A stretch of 64,000 nt of DNA from Scolanthus callimorphus (Eukaryota > Cnidaria > Anthozoa > Actiniaria > Edwardsiidae), in contig CM066918.1 of assembly GCA_033964015.1 (NCBI GenBank), positions 25,193,387-25,257,386 on the forward strand. The letters run 5' to 3'. The notes under the pieces were generated by a model. It saw nothing but the letters and a program-made list of their open reading frames with translations. It had not been told where the DNA came from and did not search any database. Both the position numbers and the translations under genes were made by a program. Within the stretch, counting starts at the first letter, position 1, and each line of letters starts with the position of its first letter. Shown piece by piece: positions 15,401 to 30,400 of this stretch.

Positions 15401-18400
15401 GTCGTTGTCTTTCACGTTTACCTTAATGGAAAACGAAAATTAAATTTGTGCTGGGCAATAGTAGGTAGGTTAGAGTTGTGTACAATGTGTTCCAGCCTGT
15501 GATATTTTAGAAGATAAACTGAAGTGGAGTACATGAGAGATTTTCACATCCTTTTACGTTCTAAGGTCACCAATTGTTAACGCGGTATGTAAGCTGCATT
15601 TGAAGAAACGGAACAAATAAAAATTGACCTTTCAAAGCGTAATGGGAGACATTTAGGCAATCCAAAATGATCCTCATCCTCGCCAGATACATTCGTAGAT
15701 CAAGGCCCGACATTGCCCGACCATTTGGTCGCCAAAGCGTCTAGATTTAGATAATTAAGGATTTTAAAAGAGAATTAATCCGGTTTCTATAATATTTCAA
15801 TCTCGGCTCCGTGTGCCAGATAACTACATAGATGTCAAAACAGCATTGCGTTCCTACCTGCGTCACATATTGACCTGGTGGGAGATTCTCTGATAAGCGA
15901 ATTGTTTGAGTAACTTGAGCACAAACGGGCTTGTTGACATTTTTGTCCCTCACGTTGATGATCAATGATGCTAAAGACCTTCGGGGAGGGTTTCCACCTG
16001 AAATAAACGATGGAAAGATGTCAGTAGGAAAATATCTAAGAAAACAAGTCGGAACAACCAACCCATGAAAAATAGCAACAAAACGAGAGCACAATACCAG
16101 GGAAAAGACTATGCTACAATCAAATGCAAAAGTAGTTGCCCTCCCGCTCCCTTCACTGCCTCTTTCAATGTTGGCTGGAAAATAAGGTCGCTTGTCCAGC
16201 TCAACTGCAATTGAAAGGGCGAAAGCGGAGGGAAGGGGAGGCATGTGCGCCAACGTTTGCATTTAACTGTAGCAGGGTACTTCGTGCAAATGTGTACAGC
16301 GTATAATTTATGTTTTAAAGAGGGGACTAGGTGTTTGATGCTAAGATCAATTTCTAGTTTTGTTGCAATAATCTTTTCTCCATCAAAAAGGTTCCTTTAA
16401 ATATATTTTATATATTTGCTCCGATTGCCTTTCAGCCTAAAATCATTTCCTCGAATGCCAATTCTTTCTTCAAATTGAAAAAGCCCAAGCGAAAATAGAC
16501 GAATGATTTTCCATATGTGATACATCGGGTTGACGATGGTCCAATCGCCATATAGTTGGAAGAGCTTTCCCAAATAAAAACCGTGAGATTCTTACTATCT
16601 GTTGCCAAGATATTTAGTAGGTACTGAGAGGTATTTTGATGGCCCAAATATTGAGTCACAGTTATCCTGCCAGTTGTCTGATTGATAGAAAACAAGCCCT
16701 GGCCATTGCCGGGGGCGATACTGTAGGATATCTTGCCATTAGAGCCCACGTCCGCATCAATGGAGTTCACCTAGAAGAGAGAGCGCAAAACACTCCATGA
16801 AGATGGAATACTACAGAATATCCTGGAGACCAGAGGCTATAGGGTCGCTTGAAAGGTCGAACGATGCGAGACTATACCACGAAAAGCGAACCCTAAAAGG
16901 GTTATTTACTACAAGAAATTGCATCGGCAAATTAAGCCTTTCAGCCTTTGTTCTCAAGGGTAACGTAAGGATGAAACTACGCCTCAAAAATTCGTAAGGT
17001 TGCAAATCCTACGAAGAAAGTTTGCCAGAAAATGCAAACCGCAACAAACAAATGATTCTAAAAGCGCGCCGCGTGGATGTCTCGATGGTGTATTGGTTAG
17101 CACATCTGGCCATGAATCCAGAGGACGTGGGTTCGATTCCCATTCGGGACAGCATTTTTCTTTATATTCTTTGTGTTTGTTTATATTTCCTTCTCTAGCT
17201 GATTTCAGCTTGCTTGTGATAATTAGGAATGCAACAGATGTACCATGATGCAACGCGCGCATTCAACGCACTAGGTTCACGAAATGTAGCACAACTGCCG
17301 ACATACAGCGCGCGCATTCATTATACCTATACATTCATTATACCATCGTCCATTACCCACCTTAATAACTTCATCACCTAGTAAAGCGTCCGCAGAAATG
17401 TTAGCAATATAGACATCTCTCTCAAACCGAGGGTCGTTATCGTTCACATCCAACAGAGTTATCGTTACAGTCGTCACATTCGCTAATGCATTAGTCGGAT
17501 CAGAATCTACAGCCATCACTGTAAACACAAAGCTCTCTCTGGTCTCTCTATCTAAGGTGCCATTAGCTCTCAAAATTCCTTCAGTTTCGTCAACAGAGAA
17601 TGGCCCTAGAGGTAAAAGATGTTTAACATCACACGGCTGTCCATATCTATTTTTAAAGAAAAATTCCTTACTCTTTCAACAATGAATGATCCTAAATTAA
17701 GTAAAAACAAAAACATCAGTAAGATAAAACAAACAACGCGCGGCGATGTGGCAAACTATTCATGATACAAGAAAAAAAACATCTTTGGAAAACAAAGACT
17801 TATGGCGCACACCCACTTCTGGCTTTGGCTTGTTTGTAAGCGTGCGCGCTGATATAAACACCGGACAACGGTTCTCATATTCCAAATATGGTGCTGTTTG
17901 TAATGCGAATAGTGAAGTTTCAACAACACAAATCTGGTCGGCATCTTTTTCTATCGATTTAATGCTGTTGACAGCTAATTTTGAGAAGGGCATTTATTAT
18001 TTTAAAGCCTACGATTGAAAGAGATGAAATTTTTGCTCGTTAAAACTTTTAAGTTTTAGATTTAAACATCTAGTCGCCATTGGCGGCCATATGATCGCAA
18101 TATCGGGCCTTACATAGTTGCACAAACGTCACCTGAAGTGTTGACGAGACGATAACGCAAATCACCACACGCAGGGCAACTGGCGACGTCAGCGTCGGGA
18201 TCTGTCGCCTTGATCACGCCCAGTGTTACAGGATTGTCAAGGTAGTTGCCCTGGAAAAAAAATAATATAATAAAATAATAAAAATAATAAACATATTTGT
18301 ATACTTTATATTTGAGATTTTCAAAATAATTTAGTTTACCTCGAACAAAGAGAAGCTGTAACGTGGTCGAAGAAAGACTGGCGAGTTGTCGTTCACGTTG

Positions 18401-21400
18401 TCCTCCCAAATAACCACGAAGGCGTACCTGCAAAACACAATACAGCTTTATTAGGTCTGGGCCTAAGGTTATAGTTCAATAAAACGGTTACATGCGGGGT
18501 AAGGGCATACAGTTCTATACCTCTATACTTTAAATTTACAAGCTTTCGGCGATTTGGCCGGGAGAATAGTTTGAAAGTGTTCTGTAATCATAAAAGTTCA
18601 GGATGAGTCGCAGATTACCTACAGTTAAGAATAGGAACGTCTAGTGAATAATTGGAGCCCTTAACTGTAAAGCAAACAGCTTACCCCGTGAGAGAAGGTG
18701 TTCCACTGTCTCTAGCCTGCACCACCACAGTATGAACGGGCGGCTTCTCTTCAAAGTCCAACTCTTTCCTGACATACACTTCTCCAGACGTAGAATTGAC
18801 TGCAAACTATAAATAACAATGAACGTTTCTGAGATGCTAACCTGGGAAATCTACTGGAAAGCCAGAAAATTTCCATTCGTACCTTGCTCTGATTGGCTAT
18901 CATTTTGTACGTTACTATTCCATTCTCTTCAGCATCCACATCAGCGCAGTTCAAACTTACTACAATATCACCGACGGAAGCATTTTCCAGAATATGTAAA
19001 GTGGTAAACACTGTTGATAAGAATTTCTATTATAAGTAACACAGTTGAGTACTGACGTGTAAACAAAGATGAACTTGGACAAGTCTTGCTTACTTGGAAT
19101 ACACGCCGGGGCATTGTCATTGGCATCGAGAATGGAGATTGTTACCTAAAAAGGGACAATTAGAGAGGAATAACCGACAGCTCGTGCATTGTTGAAAGCC
19201 GTGTGGGAAATTATCAACTTACCACAATTGTAGCATTGAGTGAAGAGCTTCTGTTAGGCTCAATGGCTACCTACAAGAAACATTTGGAAAACGATCGAAT
19301 CTAAACATATGAGGAAAAGTCACAAAGATCACAGTCACACTAATCCTAGCCTGTGTGCAGCCAAACTCCTCCCCGTAAAATATCGGGACATTCACGAATT
19401 TTTAAATAATTCCATTACGTGACTTGGAATCGATCGGAACTGTCTGAGCAATCAGGTTTTTGTTTCGCTCAATGCAGTTACTTGGCTATCACCGCTAAAA
19501 AAGTAATAAACATCCGCGCAAAAAAAATCCCACAAATTCCAGGAAAAAAAACATGACATTAAAGAAAATCACAGACGTATCTAATCCTCTTGGCCATATC
19601 AACAACAAGGTGTAGTGTTATTATTATGCTATGTTGGTGCTATTTTTTAAATTTCTTTGTATTATGCAAAAACATGCATTATGATGGTTACCTCGTCACC
19701 TCTGTCTCTTGCCATGACGACGAGAGAGTAAACTGAAACCATCTCTCTATCAAGCGGTCCATTTACCAATATGTGCCCACTAGTTGAAGGAAATAGAACG
19801 TCATCATCATCATACTTTCCCTCTTTGGCCATACTCGGCCTCAGGGCACCGTCTATAGAGATAGTCGCAAGTTCAACAGACGGTTGAGCTCTGCTTCATT
19901 CATTAGCGTCCTCCGAGCTTGAGAGGCATCGATGCCTAATAGTGATTCAACATTAGACCAGGTCTTCTTGGGAGTTTTGATGTCAAACAAAACCTGTTTT
20001 TGTAGTGCGCTGTTTTCCAACTGACAGACATGTCCCATACATTTAAGATATTGAGCACGATAGAAGTCTCTTATTGAGCAGGACTTTGTGATAATGTATA
20101 TTTAAAAAAAGCACTTATCTGTTTGACCTTTTATTCCATTCATATGAAAGCGGGTGACCCAACGGCCAAAGCCAACGTTTTTGTTTTCACTCTGTTAACT
20201 TTGAGGTGGGCCTTGGATCACAAACAAACGAAATTATATTAGGTACTTTTCTCTATGCAGCTATACTTACCTGAACTTGTTAATCGTGAACACCTCTCCA
20301 GTATTTCCGCTCACAAAACTATACCATAGTTGTCCATTCAAATTATTGTCCTCATCCATGGCCTTTGAAAAAGAGTGAATTTTAAAATGTTATATTAGGG
20401 GTGGACCATTAGAAAATTGGGTGAGGGGGGATGGCAATTCGAAAAAAATAATCGAGCAAGGCCAATCCTTCACACACAAAAAAATGTTGCAGCGATCCAA
20501 GCAAGTAAAAAGCATCATACAAATTCCGGAAAAAATTATTGCACAACCTGATCCCCGAAAAAAAACATGCGCCAAAAAATTGCCGTCCCCTCCCAAAATT
20601 TCTAATGGTCCACCCCTTAGGGGAATGATTTCCCGTGGTAGGTAAACATATGGATTACATGTGATGGTCACGCCAACCAATGGTGCTGATTACTTTACCT
20701 TAACAATGCCTACTAGAGTGTTCCTCGGAGCTGCTTCTGTGACTGTTAGGTTGTACGAGTTTTGACTGAACACAGGATAATTGTCGTTGTCATCTAGTAC
20801 CTGCACCAAGACATCTGCACTTGAGGACCTTGCACAAAAATCAACAATTCGGAGAATTAAACTTGGCGGGAAAACAGTAACATTCATTACTACTGGCAAC
20901 AACTGCATTTTCGTCTCTAGTAGTAGTACACATTTCTAAGTGTTTAACTTCGATTAGCTTCGAGTGTGTTGCACTATAACACAGTCCAATGTACTTTTTA
21001 GTACATAATATTGTAGTCTCCAGTACTTTGCCCAGTTCAGTCCATGTATGTGACAACACCCTCATACTTGTTACACCAATTCATTGGATGCACTATTATA
21101 GCGCTGTTCGCGCTGACGTCATCCATTGTTACTAATGTGCCAACCAGAGATCGATTGGTTCAAAGAACAAAAAGCACTATTGGCACATTAGCATTACAAT
21201 GGCAATGTTGATAAACAGTGAATAGCGCTATACAGGAAAAATAAAATACCTCTGCGAAGTACCCCACTTTATTGCCTGAAGTATAGGCAAAACACAGAGA
21301 GCTGCGATTGTGTATGCAATACATGTATTGACTAGTAAGGCATGCTACACGTTTTATCATGCTCGACGAAAAGTAAGATGAGGGAAATTGGGGACCTTTA

Positions 21401-24400
21401 GGGCAACTGTAAAAAATGCTGGGTGTCCTTTTTATGTACTGAGGCACGCTTCTATACGCTAAAGGTATTTTACGAATGTTCCCATTATTTTGCACTGTAG
21501 GTTTGCCTTGCATCGAAAGATCGGGATAAACTCTTCATGAAGTATATCATAAGTGGTTTTATACTGTACCTTTCTGTAGCATTGGAGGCTCCATCAGTGG
21601 CTATCACTCGAAGATGATAGCTACTGACATTCTCTCGATTCAAACGCTGTGCTGTTGTAATAGATCCACTTGAAGAGTTGATCCTGAAATGAGGGTTGTG
21701 CCCATAGCCGCCAGGATACAAAGAATACGAAATCACAGCATTGGTTCCCCAGTCAGCATCACTTGCCAACACCTGCAAGCGGATTATTGAAACAAAAGCA
21801 CCGTTTAGGATGTTTAAGGCGTGAAAGCTATAATCACCAAAAACATTTAATATCTTAACCAGCTGACGGCATTGTTTACGTTCAAGGGACGCGAAAAAAG
21901 GGGGATAGAGAAAACAGAGAAGGGGTGTAATATACCAGATGCGTGTACGGAGCTTAGGAGTTTAGTTGCCACAAATGGGCAGTTGCAAAAAACATTCTCA
22001 TCCCCCCTGTGAGGACCCCAGTCACAGCTACCCACCCTGGATTTTTTTAACTTGAACCACCCACCCTGGAAGTCCAGTATTTTCTCATGACCACCCTGGA
22101 AATTGCGCTTACCCACCCTGGAATTTCATATTTTAAGGGTGCCCACCCTGGAATTCCAAGCTCTACTCCACACACTCTGGAATTCCTTAACCACACCCTG
22201 GACTGTCCAATCGTGCTAATAGACTCTAACCTAGAAAAATGATCTGGTTTCTTGGTGGTCGTGAAGAAGTAGACCTCCTCGGCTTGGGCGTAATGTTTTG
22301 CCCATTTCAGATCACGTGGCATAATGAGTACTTTCTCTTTGTTTGGAATGATTCCATATTCATCTATCCTTCCGTGCGTAGCAGAAAAAGAAAGAGAGAA
22401 TTCTCATGGGTATGCCACGTGATCTGAAATGGGAAAACATTACGCCCAAGCCGAGGAGGTCTATTGTAAATTCAAGAGGTGGATGTAATTTTTAACTACT
22501 TGTGTGAGAAGTTCAAACTTTATTTTTATTATTATTTAAACATATTAGTTCTAAAGTTCGCTCCAAGAGCTACAAGTTGGAATTCAATCATTTAATATTT
22601 CAATATAATTTGTTAAAAAGTGAGTGACAAAGGACTTATCTGAACATGTGCATCTCCATAGAACTCTAACCTGCACCACAAACGATCCAGCGGGTTTATT
22701 CTCATGCACGGCAGCTTCATAAGTAGAGCTTGTGAAAACAGGGTCGTTGTCGTTCTCGTCCGCTATGGTAATGATCACGGTTGCGTTACCGTACAAATCT
22801 TCGTTAGGACCACTCCCCTTTGCAAATACCTAACATTGAAAGAAGAATAGAGTCTTAGTATATATATTCGTATAGGAGCGCAAACTACTGATACTACGTA
22901 TCATAGTTAAACGCTGTGATTTCACACAAAAAAAAAACTTAACGTAACTTCAACTCTTGAGATTTTCAGGCACTGTGAACAGGGAGAGCTTTCAATTAAG
23001 GCACTCATAACGTCTCAGGAGGTTCAAAAACCATTTTTACTATTATAAAGCAAAATTTGAACCAACAAAAAAACTAAACCAGAACTTACGTCGGCCAAAT
23101 TTCCACAAGTCACCCCGCTTGTTCGTGTAAAGAAAACACATTTTTTTCAGGGAGAGGAAGGAGGTACCTTCCTGGTAAGGGAGTCATAAAGTTTCAGTTA
23201 AAGTGAATAAGTAGTTCCTTACACTTAATGAGTAGTTCTCTCTTATCTCACGATCCAGAGTTCCATTAACAGTAATGATTCCAGAACGAGCGTCAATCGC
23301 GAAATCGTCTACGCCGTTCGCGAGAACGTAGATAAAGGCATCGTTTGGCCCCTAAAGATCACAAAAAATAAAAATAATGGCATTGTTTAGATTCCATCTT
23401 ACATTAAGGCACTTAAGTAGCAACGGCCGAAAGAGGTTCGGATGTTTTGGGAAAAACGCCAGAATAACTTCTTAATATGTTAATGTTATATGTTAATTTA
23501 ATGTTCATACATTTTAGACCAGATTGCCAAACAAAGAAAGACGTGCGCTTACAACGTTCCAGGTACGTGTCTTAATTATAGAAAGAATGTAATCTGTTGA
23601 GAGCTATCAAGACTTATCCAAGAAAAGAAAAGGTAAACTACAGCTAGGTGCATTAATATGATTTAAAATAGGGTTGAAAAGTGTTTGTAAGGCATTTTTG
23701 GTTCAATCGGCGAAATGCATAATGGATCTGACCACAATTACTAGGAATGCCAGCTAGTAAGTAACTGAACTTTCTAGCAGGCATATCTATACTATTATAA
23801 TCGGGTTGTCTGCGCAAACGTTTGTGATTGGCTAAATCGTTCGCACTCACTCCGCTTAGGCCTGAAGCTGTGTCGCCAAAAGAAGTTCACAGACCTTCGG
23901 AAAAGGTGGAAATCTTAAAAGTGAGCGTGTTTTGGTTGGAAAAGATTCACCCTGGGCTAAGTTCTAATTAGCGAGGGACAAAGCTGCCATCGCCGCCATT
24001 TTGAAATCTCCCACAGAAACTAAAAAAGAACTCAGTTCGCAGAGCCGAAAGCACCATAGTCATCAGACCTAAATGGTTCTGTCACAGATTACTTGCAGGA
24101 ATAATTCTTATTCGAAAGATTTAAGTTGAGAAAAAGTTTCATTCAGTTTGAACAAACGTACACCAGTGCCTTTGCTTTCCTCAGCGCGCGAGTGACATAT
24201 TTACACAAAGCAAAGCCATGAATAATATTCTCTAAGTATAAATCCTTACGCTGTATCGCAAAACGAAGGACACAAACCCGAAGAGAAGAAGGAAATCTCT
24301 CCAGCGGGCGTGTTTTTCTTGGAAAAGATTCACCTTTGGCTAAGTTCTAATTCAAGCGATTTTTTCAGCGAGGGACAAAGCCGCCATCGCGGCCATGTTG

Positions 24401-27400
24401 AAATCTCCCACGTAAACTAAAAAAGAACTCGTTTCCCTCAGCCGAAAGCACCATAGACATCCAAACCTAAATGGTTCTATTACAGATTACTTACTATTAT
24501 GTGCAGGGATAATTTTAATTCGAAAGATTTGAGCTGAGAAAAATTTTCATTCAAGTTTGTACAAACTTACACCACTGGCACTGCCTACAGGGCGCACGCT
24601 AAGCCATGAATGAAATTCTCTAAAAAAATCCTATGATAAACTAAAAATTTCTTAGAACAATTTTACTTTACATGTTTTTTCTCTTCCCTTACTGAGATAT
24701 AATAAGCATACAAACAATTCCGATGTCAAATGGGTTTTCTGTGTAATAGGCTTGCGTTTTCAATTTTAGCGGGTTCTTCGGACAGACACCAAAAAATCAG
24801 GGAGACCAGTGCAATACATACGGCAAAAAGGCATGGGGCAGGGTGTCTTTCTTGAAGGGAGGTCATTAGTAAAAAGCAGTTTATGGAAGGGGGAAATCAG
24901 GTTGAGTCTTCTAGCGTCACGAAGTGACGGGCTGTTTTCTTGTTATATTTTATACCCGTGCCACAGAAAAAACAACCAAACAGAATGCATATTCAGCGGC
25001 ATTCGACTTAGCCACCTCATCAGCCACTCATCACGTTCTGCATTTACCTAAAACTTTGCCTTTTATTCTATGTATCAATAAGGTGCGTAAATGATTTCTC
25101 GTGGCATACTGCTGAAACATCCCACTTGTCACGTGGGGTATTCTACACTAGGTCACTCAAAAGAAGGTGCATATTGCATGAGGAAAACTGCTCGCTACAA
25201 AATAACTCTTCTAACTTGTAAGGCATACCTTATCATCATCTTTGGCTTGGACCTGTACGATCGTGGTTCCAATATCAGCGTTCTCCTTAACAGCAGCCTC
25301 GTAAGAAGACCTTGAAAATGTTGGCGTGTTGTCGTTTGCGTCTGTTACAGTCAATATTACAGTTGCGTGGTCGGGAAGATGTGTTGTGGAGAAAGCCTTG
25401 AAGAAAAAGAAATATCATAGCATCATATCGTAGCAATATCAAGGTCGACAGTTTTTCCTTGACTCAGACAAATCTATTTATCGGGCATAGCATCTCATCT
25501 TTGTTAATTGCATTGTCGATTCCCATCGCACCCTATTCGCTTTTCCAAACAGTTTGAGTAAAATAGATGAAAAATCGCTATCTAGAGAACCTTATATAAA
25601 ATAGAAAGGACATTTAATAAAAAAATATCAAGTGACAAAAATGAGAGCAAGAATGAAGATGAAGATTTAAAGAGATTTACCAACACCCGTAGTGTGTGAT
25701 CTTCTTGTGTCTCCCTGTCCAAAGAGCCATTTAAAGTTATCTGGCCGGTAGTGCTGTTTATACGGAATAGGTTATCCGTATTTGTATCTGTCAATCAAAT
25801 AAAGCAACGATTTAGAAATAGTAACTAAGGTCGGCATCATGTATACAGTTGAAATCAGCATCAGATATTACTTTTGATGAAGATACGACAAACGTGGGGC
25901 GAGCGACGGTAATGTTTTTCAATGAAACTGTTTTGATCCCAAACAATCTCTTTTCCGAACTCCCTTCCGTTCATGATCGGAATGAAAATGTTTCTAACAT
26001 TATCGCCAAAAAATGACTGATGGATGAAGCGGAAACGCCCTCAGGTGACAAATTGTTTACATTTACGACACAAAGATTCCAAATGGGCACCAATTAAAAA
26101 TCTATATATCATTATGTTTATAAATTTTTGCATAAAACCTTTAGCACCTTGATCGATCTTGTATGTAACAGGGGCATGAATGCCTTTATCCAGATCGTCC
26201 GCATGAACCTGTATCAGTTTTGTACCCTGTAGAATAAACATACAGAAATTACTATTTCTGTAGACGTTCTACCACTTTCACGTGCTTTTATATGTCTCGT
26301 CCACGATTCGCTGTTTTCAATTCAACTCCAAGCCTTTTTTCATCATGAAGTCATCACGAGCTAAAGCTTTTAATAATTTTCACTTCAAAATCTCTAAAAG
26401 CTTTAAATTTCTCATGTCATGTACACGAGCAGAGCCCACTTTGCATAAGATCAAAAGCGCGGTCATGTTTGTTGAACCGGGCTCGTTGGATTTTATTGCA
26501 GTCCTGGTTTCTTTTAAAGTGGTCAACTTTTATAAAAGCGCCTGGAAAAATGAAATGACCATGTCCCTTCAATTCACTAATACAAACCACGGGTACGTCT
26601 TCTCTGACTTCGGCACTGTAGACGTAGGCTGAAAACCTCGCAGGAAGATCGTCTGCATCTCGAACATTGATAGATAACATAGTCCAATTGGCTTTTCCTT
26701 GTCCATCCTAGCAGTAATTCAAATAAAAGGGAAAATACAACAATTTGTAATTGTATACCTTGCTTCGCAGTATATTTCATCCAAAGCAATTGCCGCATAT
26801 GCAGCAAGGTCAATACTCTCAATCATGTAGTACTAATGTTATGCATTTTTTTTCATAAAGTTCCAATAAATCTGCCCAATAGTTCTAGGATGTGGACCAA
26901 GTAAATCAAGCATGTCTTGTACAGGCGACTGCACTAGGCGAAACAGGACAATAATCTCATTGGCTCATAAGATTTGACTGGCGAAACAGCAAAGCCAATT
27001 TTGAAAACCCGGGTCGCGATGCAACGATTATAGCAGTAATAGAGTTTACAATGATGTCAAACTTGGCTAACAGGCCCCTTATTTTGGTACGCAATGCACT
27101 TCAATTAACTCAATTTGTTATGCTGTCGCTGGCGATCATTTACCATGTCATTCTGACCATGGTCAACAATGTACCAGGCACATGAGAGAACCCTACATAC
27201 TCACGGTCGCCGTAATGTTCAGTTGATACCATATTTGCTGCTCATAATCGAGGTTTCTTCTTAGCTTTACGTCACCAGTGTTATAACCGATTTCAAAGGT
27301 TCCATTCTGGAAAAAATCCCGTAATAAGTACTCGAGAGTTACTACGTTTCTAAAGCTGTGCTAAAAACGTAAAAACATTCTAAATGAATCGTGACAACTA

Positions 27401-30400
27401 TGCTCCCTCTACACTAAATGAACTCGGGCTATATTCTTTTCATGGCACTTACCTCATTTCCACCGACTATATAGTACGTCACTCTACCATTAAGATCAAT
27501 GTCTTCATCTTCCGCCGTCACTGTAGTCACATAAGCGCCATCGGCTGAAACCTGAAAGGAATATTTAACAGAGCTATTTTGACAGGAAGTGGCCAAAAAT
27601 CCAGTTACTCGAAATTTGGAACCTCTTGGCTTGATTTTGACCTACACGTAAGCAGTTACTTTTTTTCGCCATGAAATACTCATGGAAAGCTCAGAAATTG
27701 AATTTCGAAGTACACTTGACCATCTGGAGTACTATAATAATAGGAAAGTTCCATATGAAATGAAATTCTATACAAACCCCTATATATTGTATATAAACTT
27801 TGTAATGTATTTTCCTAGGTTGCCATCGTGATTTCTTAACGGGACTAATAAAAGTTACTACTTGCATGCAAATCTTTCAAAAGATGCTAAAATAAAAAAA
27901 ATCGGTTTCATGCTTTCTAGCAACCAGAGTTTAGGCCACACGTTGCTTTTTTTTACTATACTATAAAAAATGTTGTCAAGAGGAAATTAACGGGGAGTTT
28001 GAGCAACACATGAAAATAAATCAAGGAGCAAAATTATTACCATTGTATTTGAAACTTCTGCAAATAAATCCCGGAGTTCATAACGAAATAACTACCATAA
28101 AAGTTTACATCACAAAATTGTTTTCTCTGGTTTCCAGAAGAACTAGTTACCAGATACTGTCCGAATCGTGTCCTGTTTACCTGTCCCTCCTTCCCTTTCT
28201 GCTACAGTTAATAACTGATGCCAAAAAGAAACTTTCAAGTTATTCTTTCTGAACATTGTTTCCACTTTTGGTCGCTTTAGAAGACGGGATCGTCATTGGA
28301 CGATCTATCGCACAGCATACCTCTGTGATGTTGACAACGTAATGACGGGTCGAGAAATGCGGTGTGTGGTCATTTATATCTGTGATGACGAAAAGGGCGT
28401 CGATTTCGATCTGAAAATAAAAAAGTGGCGTTATTGCTTCGAATACACCTGTTGTCAAGTCCAGTGAACTAAAATGAATATTATAATACTATTCCTGTCT
28501 TCAGTTACTTTTCCCATCAGTCTACGATCATCATAGATATCATCATCTTCGATGGCATCAGAGTGGTCATTACAGCAAGCAATACAAACTATCACCATCA
28601 TTACCATCGCAATCATCACAGCTTCACTCATCATTGTCACCACTATCACAACTGTTGTCACCACCATCATCGACACCCTCTTTATCATCGACATCATCAT
28701 CCTTAATATCATCATAACCAACCAGTGGTCGGTAATATAAAATGTACGAAAAAATGTTTAAAAAAGAAAGTCCGTCCCCAAAAAAGTCGGCTAACGGTGT
28801 TTAGGTTTTCTTGCCACCCAATTCAGATCACATGATTTATTTTGGATACAATTTTATTTCTTATTACAATTGTTCCATTTCTCACAAACGACCGAGTGCA
28901 TGCAAGTATGTACGAAATGAACAGTTGTAACCTCCTAAATGATGACATCCTAAATGATCGTTTGGATGGCAACAAGTAGACATCATTAGCCCTTTTCATT
29001 TGTCTACTGATGTTGTAATTACATATAATCTTCTTCGTGGCGTACGTGTTCATCATCATCATCATCAGCAGCAGCAGCAGAATATAGCCCACACAATTCA
29101 ACTTCACTCAACATTTGTTGAATCACCCAAGTTGAATGATGTTGGATGGGGAAGCCAAACCAATTCAAAATTTCATTCAACTTCATCCAACATTTGTTGA
29201 ATCAGCTCTTATTGAATGGGGGTGCCAAACCTATTCAACTTTGTTGAACGTAGTCAACTGTCAATCACATTGCAGTTCAACAAAGTTCAACAATATGTTC
29301 AACTGGTGTGGCCTCCCCGTTCAACTTCATTCAACATGGTGCGTTCAACAAATGTTGAATGAAGTTGAATAAAATGTTGAACTGGTTTTACCCAAGCCCA
29401 AGATGCAGACATATAACTAGGAAATGTGTTCTCAGCTCTTGAGTAGTTGGCCTTTTCAATAGCCATGCTCTAGTTTCTTTGAACAGCAGACATAAATTAT
29501 ATATTGCAAAACCAGTTCACCTTCTTATATCCTCCTTCTTCGTAAGCAACTACTTTAAAGTTAACTTTTCTTCCTATTACCTAGAACACACAAACAAAAC
29601 AATTATATTTTTAAGCATAGAGCACAACTTTCTACGACTTTATCGGTGAAATAGAGCACGCGTGCTGTTGGGAGAGACACGAGATCACGAGCCCCAGGCG
29701 AATGCTTTTAAAACGTTCCGAGCGTCTGTCTGAAATAGTGCATAAATTTTGATCAATGAGAGCGCGAGTTATATCGCAGTATGCACACACTTGTAAGCAT
29801 AGTACACTTCTTCATATTGTGTAGGACAAATGACTTTGTACAATAGCACATACACGATCTTCTTAGAAAGACATACCTCTCTATCAAGCCTGTGTTTTAC
29901 GAAGATTGTCCCTGAGGTTGCATTTATCCCAAACACATCACGCGTTGCGTTTTGGAGCTGATACAGCCGGGCTATAGGTTCTGTTGTTACGTTGATGAGG
30001 GGTGTTCCTTTAGAAAATAACGTCGATTAATTCAATTCAATTCATCTTTATTGCACACGCGTTAGATAAATATTTACATTGTTTGGGAAGTAAGATAGAA
30101 AAATAATTTTGGAATTTTGCGTGGTAGCCAAAGTAGCACAAGTTTTCGAACACAGGGAATGCAACTACTGTAGGTGACAAGGATCTTCACGTTATCAAGG
30201 CCAATGCACGAGGCATGTTCAGCTGCAATTAAACTCGTGACACAATGGTGGGCGAAAAAAGCTGCAAGTTGCGGAGGGGATGTTACAATGGGCTGTTCCA
30301 TATTATATCCGTTACCCCCCTATCGAGGAACCTGGAAATTCCACAAGGGTCGCTGTGTTTGACCAGGGTCTGTGATTTTGACCCTGGAATTTCCACAGGG

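Noticed and set aside
16984..17262. Minus-strand open frame with ESNPRPLDSWPDVLT
   Set aside because: It is the antisense translation of the tRNA-like sequence at 17078-17152, a common false protein in repeat-bearing genomes.
19780..19860. Extension of cadherin exon 16 through EGKYDDDDVLF
   Set aside because: Open and acidic, but it does not match an EC core. The TTCAACTAG acceptor restores both frame and motif, and the extra stretch runs into the LINE relic.
22047..22322. Minus-strand frames with repeated SRVGG and PGW motifs
   Set aside because: Translation of the CCACCCTGGAA minisatellite and the end of MITE B.
28455..28740. Met/Ile/Thr-rich open frames on both strands
   Set aside because: Translations of an ATC/CAT simple repeat.
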